Below, in pieces: positions 1 through 5,381 of a stretch of 8,028 nt of DNA. The stretch spans positions 1 through 8,028 of the forward strand of contig CAMODR010000043.1 of the NCBI GenBank assembly GCA_946611495.1, read 5' to 3'. The DNA is from an uncultured Methanobrevibacter sp. GTDB lineage: Archaea; Methanobacteriota; Methanobacteria; Methanobacteriales; Methanobacteriaceae. The notes beneath the pieces were generated by a model that had not been told where the DNA came from, did no database searches, and was given only the letters and a program-made list of their open reading frames with translations. Position numbers and translations under genes: made by a program. Position 1 is the stretch's first letter; every line of letters begins with the position of its first letter.

Positions 1-21
1 AAAATTTAGTTTATTAAATCT

Positions 22-65
22 TTTAATTAATCATATTCACAAAATTATAAAATTACATACGGAGT
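22..65 (+). promoter_or_regulatory. Putative promoter and ribosome binding site of the first Mur ligase gene
   Basis: An AT-rich TATA-like stretch, TTTAATTAA, lies at 22-30. A start of transcription about 25 bases downstream would leave a leader of roughly 20 bases carrying GGAGTG at 61-66, which is spaced properly from the ATG at 72. A second TATA-like stretch, TTATAAAATT at 45-54, would give an almost leaderless transcript and fits less well with a used ribosome site. The ribosome site is clear; the TATA choice is inference, and upstream DNA is outside the window. Confidence 0.4.
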
Positions 66-71
66 GTAACT

Positions 72-1568
72 ATGAATGTTATTGTTGTAGGAGCAGGAAA
101 TGCAGGTCGTCCTGTTGCAAGATTATTAAACTATGCAGGTCATACGGTAAAGATAACTGATCCAAAGAACTTAGAAGACTTCCATATGGATGTTCAAAAG
201 ACATTAAAAATTATGGAAAGTGAAGGAGTGGAATTAGACTTAGGAGTATTCAAGCCTAATCTTGATGGAATAGATACTGTTTATCTCTCTCCAACTGTTC
301 CTGAAAACTCTCCAGCTTATAAGATCATTAAAGAGGCTAATCTTGAAGTATTTTCAAACGATGATTTTGGCCGTCTTTGTGACAGTTTCATTGATATTGA
401 CATTATCGGAATTACCGGCAGTGTTGGAAAGACAAGTACTACTCATATGGTGACTGAAATATTCAGAACTGCAGGTTATCAAGTATGGATCTGTTCATCC
501 ATGACTCAAAACCTTGTAAGTGAGGTAATTGTTGACGGAATCATTAAAGGAATTCCTGAAAAATCAGATATTGCTGTTTTAGAACTTCCTCACGGTACTG
601 CAGGTTTGATGGCAGAGCTAAAGCTTAAGGTTGGAGCTCTCCTTAACATTTATGAAGAGCACCTTTCTGAATTCGGTGGCTCTATGGAAAGATACACTCA
701 AAGAAAAATGTTCATTGCAAAAAACAGTGAAAACTTCATAACAAGCATTCATTGTAAAGACACTGTTAAAGATGCTAGACCTGATGCAATCTTTTATGCA
801 ATGGTTAAGGACTTGCCTAATTATGACCCAAGCAAAAAGTCCGAATTCTTCGATAAGGTGGCAAACTTTGAAGAGATTGCTATTGGTGAAGGACAAGTAT
901 GTAATTTTATTGGTGACAGCGCTAAAGGCGCAATTGATATTGCTTATAAATTCAGAAACAAATCCAATGAACTTAAAAAAGGCAGTTTCCAATCTGAATT
1001 CCATATGATGAGTTATTATTATGAGAATGCAGTGGCTGCTACAGCTATTTCCATGGCTTATGGCTTGCCTGTAGAGACAATCAAGCAAGGTCTTGCTAAC
1101 TTCAAGGGTCTTTCTGTACATATGGAGTATATTGGAGACTATAATGGAAGGGAAGTTTATATTGACGCTTCATATCTTATAGAAGGTATCACTGCAGCCC
1201 TTGACTTTTTAGGCGATAGATCTCTTGTTCTATTGTTGGATAACTTTGACACTTCAACCTATAGGGACAAGAAGGAAACAGGTAAGCTTATGGGACAATA
1301 TGCTGATGTAATGGTTGCAACAGGATTCAATGAGGTTTATCAAAGGGTGGACCTTGAGCCTGCTCAAGAGCTTTTAGATGCAGCAGTGGATTCTGATGCA
1401 GTTAAGGTCATTGCAGGAACTATGGAAGAAGGTGCAGAGCTTGCTATCAAGCATTCTAAACCTGGAGATACCATTCTTCACTTAGGTCCTCAATTAATGC
1501 AAGATCCTGAAGGAATCATGGAAAAGATAGTTTCCGGTTTAGAGGAAGGCTGTAGAAAGTACGAATAA
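72..1568 (+). CDS. Mur ligase family protein, probable pseudomurein peptide ligase (MurD-like)
   Basis: This 498-residue protein has the three-domain plan of ATP-dependent Mur ligases. A Rossmann-like N-terminus starts with VVGAGNAGRP (5-14). The central domain has the P-loop G-S-V-G-K-T-S (116-122), the metal/catalytic glutamate in LELPHG (E171), NIYEEHLSEFG (192-202) and the lysine of YTQRK (K212), which in the family is carbamylated. The ENAVAATA stretch (318-325) matches the family N-x-x-A-A motif. The segment GLSVHMEYIG followed by YIDAS (346-367) recalls MurD (GLPHRxE...NDSKATN) rather than the DYAHNP type. Family knowledge suggests ATP-driven addition of an amino acid to a UDP-linked peptide in the cytoplasm; pseudomurein is inferred from the archaeal context. 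The P-loop has S-V where T-N/T-K is usual, and the Arg of the MurD-like motif is His here. The ATG follows GGAGTG at good spacing. A second Mur ligase gene lies downstream. The exact substrate is not determinable. Confidence 0.85.
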   Translation: MNVIVVGAGNAGRPVARLLNYAGHTVKITDPKNLEDFHMDVQKTLKIMESEGVELDLGVFKPNLDGIDTVYLSPTVPENSPAYKIIKEANLEVFSNDDFGRLCDSFIDIDIIGITGSVGKTSTTHMVTEIFRTAGYQVWICSSMTQNLVSEVIVDGIIKGIPEKSDIAVLELPHGTAGLMAELKLKVGALLNIYEEHLSEFGGSMERYTQRKMFIAKNSENFITSIHCKDTVKDARPDAIFYAMVKDLPNYDPSKKSEFFDKVANFEEIAIGEGQVCNFIGDSAKGAIDIAYKFRNKSNELKKGSFQSEFHMMSYYYENAVAATAISMAYGLPVETIKQGLANFKGLSVHMEYIGDYNGREVYIDASYLIEGITAALDFLGDRSLVLLLDNFDTSTYRDKKETGKLMGQYADVMVATGFNEVYQRVDLEPAQELLDAAVDSDAVKVIAGTMEEGAELAIKHSKPGDTILHLGPQLMQDPEGIMEKIVSGLEEGCRKYE

Positions 1569-1573
1569 TTTTT

Positions 1574-1637
1574 AGGCTTTGGGGCTTTTAGATTAATGTT
1601 TCTCTAAGCCTTTTAGTTTTTCTTTTTTTATTTTTTT
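1574..1637 (+). terminator. Putative terminator after the first Mur ligase gene
   Basis: Just after the stop codon, AGGCTT (1574-1579) or GGCTT (1583-1587) can pair with AAGCC(T) at 1606-1611. The next bases are strongly T-rich (TTTTAG, TTTTT, TTTTTTT) up to about 1637. Archaeal transcription ends readily at such T-tracts, with or without a hairpin. Some read-through into the next Mur ligase gene, 121 bases on, is possible. Confidence 0.45.
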
Positions 1638-1689
1638 AACTATTATTTTATTTTTATTCTTTTTTTAATTTTTATGGAAGGTGTTTAAA

Positions 1690-3723
1690 TTGCAAAGTTT
1701 AGAACTTTCAAGCATGTCTGATGAGGAATTGAAAAACCTCTCTTTAGAAGGTAAGACCTTTGGAGTAATTGGGGTCTGTGGTGTAGTTGGAAACCTGGTT
1801 GCACGTATCCTTATGGATAATGGACTAAATGTTGTCGGTACAGACATATCAAGTCGTGAAGATTGCAGGTTTTATTCTTCTTTTGATGATTATGACATTG
1901 AAATATTCTTTGGAGGACATCCTGATGAATTCTTCAAGAAGATTGACTTTATCATTCCTCCTCCAAGCATGAATGATAACGCCAAGGTTCTATCCATTGC
2001 AAGAGACAATGGCATTCAAATTCTCCATTTGGGAGATATTTTTAAGCTTTTCATGCCAAACAAACCTATATTATGCATTAGCGGAACTAATGGAAAGACC
2101 ACTACAACAACTCTTCTAAAGCATATTGCATATTCTGCAGGCATCAATCCTGCTGAACATAATCTTGCAGGAATGCAAGGGAATAATGAGTTTATACCTT
2201 CTCTTCAGACTAGACTTCATGGTGATGTGGCTATTTTGGAGACTGGAACTGATGGCGCTCCTGGAGGACTTAAGTCTGTCATTGACTTGACACATCCTAA
2301 TTTTGCAATATTGACTAATATTACAATTGATCATTTGGTGGACCCTGATGCACATAATGATAATGATGAAGACAAGATCCCTAATAATGATGCTTCCATT
2401 TCATCTGCTGAAAGTGGCATAAAAGATGATGAAAAAAGTGATGTTTTTATAGGGAAAAATTCTATTGTAGACAATAAAAAATCTATTGTAGAAAAAAATC
2501 AGTCTGATGTAAAAACTAATGTATCTCATATAGACAGAGGATTTTTAGAATATGCGCGAGTTAAAGGAGAACTTATTGAAGGTATTGAAGAAAATCAGGG
2601 AACATTAATATTCAATAGTGATGACCCTACAATAATTGGGCTTTTAGATGAGATAAAATTTTACGGAGAAAAAATCAGCTTTGGTATTGAACTTAATGAA
2701 AACTATGAAGTAGATAACTCTTCTGCTCATGTTGATTTTGAAGAAGATTCTTATTCTCATGGTGGTTCTCTAGGTCAAGTTGATGGTTCTTCTTATGGTA
2801 GTTCTGTTAGTCATGTTAGTGGTTCTTCTCATAGTGATTCTTTAAGTGTTGTCGGTGGTTCTTCTCATAGTGAAAACTCAAATATTGATGAAAAATCTCA
2901 TCATGGATTTATACACACTAAGCCATGTTGGTGTGGAAGAGACATCAAAATCAATGAAACAATTTCTGGTAGCGGATACTATGAATGTGAATGTGGCATA
3001 AGATATGAAAAGCCAGATTATATTGCAAAGGATATTGACTTGAAGAATAGGCAATTCACACTTTCATCTGCTGATGAGGAATATCGATTCACATTGACTC
3101 TTGACGGGCTTCATAACATCTATAATGCAACTGGCGCAATTATTGCAGCAAAGGTCTTTTTAGGATTGTCAAATGATGAAATTCAAAAAGGACTTTCCAG
3201 CTTCAAGGGTGTTGATGGCCGTATGGATATTGTCGGCAATATTGATGGAAAAACAATCATGGTTGATTATGCTCATAATCCTGCAGGTGTTGAGACTATC
3301 TTGCATGCAATCAGTGAGATTTATGATAAGACTGCTGTTGTAATTACTGTCAGCTCTGAATCAGGAATAGATGGTGATTTTGACATACTTGATTCTGCTA
3401 TTGGAAATGTGGATTATATTGTTCCTGCATCTTATGACTCAAGATACGCTGCAGGAAAGCTAATTGAACTTTCTAAAGAGGGCAGACAGGAAGAGCTTAA
3501 CTTATCTGATGTCTATTCAATTGAAGAACTTGAGGAAACATTTGTCTTAAGTGAGAAAGCAATTGAGCAAAAGTCTAAAAAGACTCTTGGTGCTAGTGAG
3601 GATCAGGTAATCATTGGTCTTAAGGAAGCCTTGAAATTAGATTCCGATATAATTCTGATTATTGGTGAGGCTGCATTTAAGTTCAAATCTGCAATTATTG
3701 ATTTTTGCAAAGATTTTAATTAA
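1690..3723 (+). CDS. Mur ligase family protein with MurT-like Cys4 ribbon and two low-complexity inserts
   Basis: A Mur ligase of 677 residues, longer than the usual 430-500. In order it has an N-terminal GVIGVCGVVG nucleotide-fold loop (25-34), the canonical P-loop GTNGKTTT (132-139), ETGTDG (185-190), NITIDHL (210-216), YARVKGEL with the presumed carbamylated lysine (K292), FNSDDP (308-313), a Cys4 ribbon (C413, C415, C433, C435), GLHNIYNATGA (473-483) and DYAHNPAG (526-533). The ribbon inside the central domain resembles MurT; no GatD amidase partner is visible. Two inserts, about 219-280 and 338-407, are rich in Ser, Asp, His, Gly and Lys and are encoded by tandem repeats. It probably ligates an amino acid to the pseudomurein UDP-peptide precursor, acting with the upstream ligase. 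Start choice: TTG at 1690 lies 6 bases after AGGTG (1679-1683). An in-frame GTG at 1681 would overlap that site, and the ATG at 1714 has no ribosome site. Confidence 0.85.
   Translation: MQSLELSSMSDEELKNLSLEGKTFGVIGVCGVVGNLVARILMDNGLNVVGTDISSREDCRFYSSFDDYDIEIFFGGHPDEFFKKIDFIIPPPSMNDNAKVLSIARDNGIQILHLGDIFKLFMPNKPILCISGTNGKTTTTTLLKHIAYSAGINPAEHNLAGMQGNNEFIPSLQTRLHGDVAILETGTDGAPGGLKSVIDLTHPNFAILTNITIDHLVDPDAHNDNDEDKIPNNDASISSAESGIKDDEKSDVFIGKNSIVDNKKSIVEKNQSDVKTNVSHIDRGFLEYARVKGELIEGIEENQGTLIFNSDDPTIIGLLDEIKFYGEKISFGIELNENYEVDNSSAHVDFEEDSYSHGGSLGQVDGSSYGSSVSHVSGSSHSDSLSVVGGSSHSENSNIDEKSHHGFIHTKPCWCGRDIKINETISGSGYYECECGIRYEKPDYIAKDIDLKNRQFTLSSADEEYRFTLTLDGLHNIYNATGAIIAAKVFLGLSNDEIQKGLSSFKGVDGRMDIVGNIDGKTIMVDYAHNPAGVETILHAISEIYDKTAVVITVSSESGIDGDFDILDSAIGNVDYIVPASYDSRYAAGKLIELSKEGRQEELNLSDVYSIEELEETFVLSEKAIEQKSKKTLGASEDQVIIGLKEALKLDSDIILIIGEAAFKFKSAIIDFCKDFN
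2458..2541 (+). repeat. Four degenerate 21-bp in-frame repeats in the second Mur ligase gene
   Basis: Successive seven-codon units read NSIVDNK, KSIVEKN, QSDVKTN and VSHIDRG; the first two are nearly identical at DNA level (both contain TCTATTGTAGA). The array forms most of insert 1, between the D-H-L motif and the YARVK lysine helix of the central domain, where family members normally have only a short loop. A length of 21 bases keeps the frame on expansion or loss. Confidence 0.7.
2785..2892 (+). repeat. Three 36-bp in-frame repeats in the second Mur ligase gene
   Basis: Three 12-codon units begin at 2785, 2821 and 2857 and read GSSYGSSVSHVS, GSSHSDSLSVVG and GSSHSENSNIDE. The opening GGTTCTTCT is identical in all three, and copies 2 and 3 share GGTTCTTCTCATAGTGA exactly. 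Similar Gly/Ser/His-rich sequence extends upstream to about 2761. The array makes up insert 2, just before the Cys4 ribbon, and is predicted to be a disordered linker. Confidence 0.75.
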
Positions 3724-3757
3724 GGGATTTTTATAACATTCCCTAATTATTTTTCTT
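3718..3757 (+). terminator. Hairpin plus T-tract terminator after the second Mur ligase gene
   Basis: AATT-A-AGGGA (3718-3727) pairs with TCCCT-AATT (3740-3748), giving a 9-bp stem with one bulged A and a 12-base loop. It overlaps the TAA stop codon and is followed by ATTTTTCTTTT. Confidence 0.6.
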
Positions 3758-3808
3758 TTAAATCTGCTTGCAAATTTTAGGATTTATTGATCTCGCGATT
3801 TAAAGATG

Positions 3809-3831
3809 AAAAAACTGTTTTTTATTTTTTT
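3809..3831. terminator. Palindromic A/T terminator between convergent genes
   Basis: AAAAAA-CTG-TTTTTT (3809-3823) is symmetric and gives a T-run on either strand, with a further T-run at 3825-3831 on the + strand. It sits between the convergent second Mur ligase gene and the Rpn-like gene whose minus-strand stop codon ends at 3840, so it can end transcription from both sides. Confidence 0.45.
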
Positions 3832-3839
3832 ATTATTAT

Positions 3840-4142
3840 TCATTTCCCTAAAATTAGCTGGTTAATGATGCTTTTTTTGAGCTTGCTTATTTTTGCTATT
3901 TCTTCAATACTATATCTTCCATCTTCAATCATATCTTTTGCAATTTCATGATTTCTTTTATTTTCAGTTTCTATTCTTCCTTCTTCTCTTCCTTCTTCTC
4001 TTCCTTCTATTCTTCCTTCTTCTCTTGCTTCTTTTTTCGCTTCTTTTATATGTCGTCTGGATAATATCTCATATTTGAATCGGTATTTTAAATCCATATA
4101 TGTGTTTTTTCCCATGTATATTGCTTTATCAAGACTTTCCAT
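3840..4142 (-). CDS. Possible internal start: separately translated C-terminal fragment (RpnS-like)
   Basis: Codon 239 of the Rpn-like gene is an ATG (4142-4140) preceded by AAGAGG, whose GAGG core lies 8 bases upstream (4154-4151). That is ideal ribosome spacing. The product would be 100 residues: a short helical lead, the R-x-E-G repeat helix and the C-terminal tail, without the nuclease residues D71/E85/Q87. In bacterial Rpn genes a product of this kind (RpnS) dimerises through the repeat helix and blocks the full-length toxin. The internal GAAGAGG may instead be a chance result of Glu-rich coding, so this remains a hypothesis. Confidence 0.3.
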   Translation of the reverse strand: MESLDKAIYMGKNTYMDLKYRFKYEILSRRHIKEAKKEAREEGRIEGREEGREEGRIETENKRNHEIAKDMIEDGRYSIEEIAKISKLKKSIINQLILGK

Positions 4143-4856
4143 ATCCATCGCCTCTTCAATTTCTTCAATTTCTTCATCATCGAATAATGCAAGAGCTAAA
4201 ATTCCATAACTCAGTTTTATTTCAGCTATTGTCTCTTTACTCAATGTTTCAATCTGTGAAACTAGCATTATTCCTTTTTTCAATGCTTTTTTCCTATCTT
4301 TCTTTCTTTCCATTAGTGGGAAAAGCTCAAAATAGACTATTTCTTTTTCGCTTAAATCAGCGTTATTTAAAATTTTTTTTATTATTTTATTTAAAGTTTT
4401 AGTAGATTTTAAGCAATTTAACGATGTATAATGTATAGTAAACCCGTATTCGTTCCCGTATCCATATGGAATGTCTTCAATTTTCTTTCCAACTAAACTA
4501 ACAACATGCACTATCACCTCTTTACTTTCTTTAAGATGCAATGTGGTCTGATAGTTTCCAAATCGTCTCTTATCGCGAATATTTAGGTAATTAGTCTGAA
4601 ATTCTATAATGTGAATTCTCTTATCTTTAGACAAGAGCACTATGTCTCCATAGCTTTGTTCATATACTTGATTGATGAATTCACCAGATAGGAATTCTTT
4701 AAATTCTATGTTTAGATCTAATGCATCTATGAATCCTTGAGGGTGCTGTCGAATCAAGTATTTTAAAAGCTTATCATATGGAAATAGAACTTTTTGTTTT
4801 CTTTTGTCTATTTTCTTATCTTTCTCACTCTCTTGGAGTATGTAACTCTTAACCAC
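3840..4856 (-). CDS. Rpn family recombination-promoting nuclease/putative transposase (PD-(D/E)XK fold)
   Basis: The 338-residue protein has the signature of Rpn/Transposase_31-type PD-(D/E)XK proteins. After a basic N-terminus comes FPYDKLLKYL (25-34), then GDIVLL (catalytic Asp D71), HIIEFQ (E85, Q87; Gln in place of the usual Lys) and DKRRFGNYQ (95-103). A helical middle part (about 165-265) leads to a charged helix with four-residue repeats R-x-E-G (278-297). The C-terminal tail is YSIEEIAKISKLKKSIINQL. Family knowledge: Rpn proteins are Mg-dependent DNA endonucleases; some bacterial ones are phage-defence toxins held in check by a shorter product of the same gene. The start is GTG at 4856, preceded by AGGTGAT (4866-4860); the overlapping ATG is out of frame. 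It is divergent from a second, distantly similar gene at 5382-6284. No terminal inverted repeats or target duplications were seen, so a transposase role is not supported. The exact activity is inferred. Confidence 0.8.
   Translation of the reverse strand: MVKSYILQESEKDKKIDKRKQKVLFPYDKLLKYLIRQHPQGFIDALDLNIEFKEFLSGEFINQVYEQSYGDIVLLSKDKRIHIIEFQTNYLNIRDKRRFGNYQTTLHLKESKEVIVHVVSLVGKKIEDIPYGYGNEYGFTIHYTSLNCLKSTKTLNKIIKKILNNADLSEKEIVYFELFPLMERKKDRKKALKKGIMLVSQIETLSKETIAEIKLSYGILALALFDDEEIEEIEEAMDMESLDKAIYMGKNTYMDLKYRFKYEILSRRHIKEAKKEAREEGRIEGREEGREEGRIETENKRNHEIAKDMIEDGRYSIEEIAKISKLKKSIINQLILGK
3966..4025 (-). repeat. 12-bp tandem repeat coding the R-x-E-G helix of the - strand Rpn-like gene
   Basis: Read on the minus strand, 12-base units start at 4025 and encode REEG, RIEG, REEG, REEG and a last degenerate RIET. 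The unit is close to AGAGAAGAAGGA. It lies 3' of the nuclease domain and can change copy number without breaking the frame. Confidence 0.8.
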
Positions 4857-4859
4857 ATA

Positions 4860-4900
4860 ATCACCTGAATTCTTTTTATATGCTTAATTTTCTTTTTATA
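4860..4900 (-). promoter_or_regulatory. Promoter and ribosome site of the - strand Rpn-like gene
   Basis: On the minus strand TATAAAAAGA occurs twice, at 4900-4891 and 4880-4871, exactly 20 bases apart. The distal copy would place transcription start near 4870, leaving a leader of about 14 bases that holds AGGTGAT (4866-4860), a near-perfect archaeal ribosome site. The proximal copy is too close to the start codon to be the main TATA box. Confidence 0.5.
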
Positions 4901-5323
4901 TTTGTCTCATTTTCCTAATTCATTTTCAATCATGCCATAGATTTTTCTTTTTAATTTTTAATTTTTCTTAGTGGAATTTTTTCTTCGTTATTTTCTTATT
5001 TTTATTTTTATCCTATTTAAATTTATTTTTTTTTAATTTCAGACAATTTTATTGTTTTTTATCAATTTTACAATTCTTTACAACTTTTATTATTTCATAT
5101 AACTTTAATACGATGGTATTAATTTTACTAGTTTGTATTTTTTTAATAATTTTTTATCAATTTTACAAGTTTATGTCAATTTTGCACATTTATGTCAATT
5201 TTATTAAGTTATTTGAGTTTTATTAATTCAAGTAAATATTGATTTAATTTTGTATCAATTTATTAATAGTTGGTAAAAATTGATTTAACTATTTAAAAAT
5301 TGTTTAATTTAAGAATAGATAGA
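4901..5323. other. AT-rich divergent intergenic region, no gene seen
   Basis: The spacer between the two divergent Rpn-like genes is T-rich on the + strand and has no open frame with gene-like composition. Its only clear structure is the iterated TCAATTTT and ATTGATTTAA motifs listed separately and the inverted pair TTGAT...ATCAA at 5239-5258. Confidence 0.6.
5055..5202 (+). repeat. Repeated TTTTTTATCAATTTTACAA and TTTATGTCAATTTT motifs
   Basis: A 19-base direct repeat, TTTTTTATCAATTTTACAA, is identical at 5055-5073 and 5150-5168. Two further copies of TTTATGTCAATTTT lie at 5170-5183 and 5189-5202. The core TCAATTTT therefore starts at 5157, 5176 and 5195, exactly 19 bases apart. Low base complexity raises the chance background, but exact 19-mers with regular spacing are still noteworthy. 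Confidence 0.6.
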
Positions 5324-5331
5324 TTTAAATA
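5238..5331 (+). promoter_or_regulatory. Promoter region of the + strand Rpn-like gene with repeated ATTGATTTAA
   Basis: TTTAAATA at 5324-5331 matches the archaeal TATA box. It would start transcription near 5350, about 30 bases before the ATG at 5382. Upstream, ATTGATTTAA occurs at 5238-5247 and 5279-5288, and ATTG-TTTAA at 5299-5307. The spacings are 41 and 20 bases, roughly two-turn multiples, as expected for sites on one DNA face. The TATA box is reasonable; the operator role is inference. Confidence 0.45.
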
Positions 5332-5381
5332 GGTTATGTAATAAAATAAGTTTAATTAAAGAAATTTGTGAAGTGGATTAA

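Noticed and set aside
772..1008. Second-frame + strand open frame within the first Mur ligase gene
   Set aside because: It fully overlaps the real frame and has no motif or ribosome site.
618..1121. Minus-strand open frame of 167 codons inside the first Mur ligase gene
   Set aside because: It is antisense to conserved catalytic-domain coding sequence, has no recognisable domain and no ribosome site, and is a shadow.
1665..1847. Minus-strand frame at the start of the second Mur ligase gene
   Set aside because: It is antisense to the conserved N-terminal domain, with no domain or ribosome site of its own.
2116..2355. Minus-strand frame across the P-loop region of the second Mur ligase gene
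   Set aside because: It is antisense to conserved motifs and lacks gene-like features.
3893..4402. Two + strand Phe/Leu-rich frames opposite the Rpn-like gene, looking like membrane proteins
   Set aside because: The hydrophobic runs are the complement of Glu/Lys/Arg codons (including the 12-bp repeat), an artefact of purine-rich coding on the other strand.
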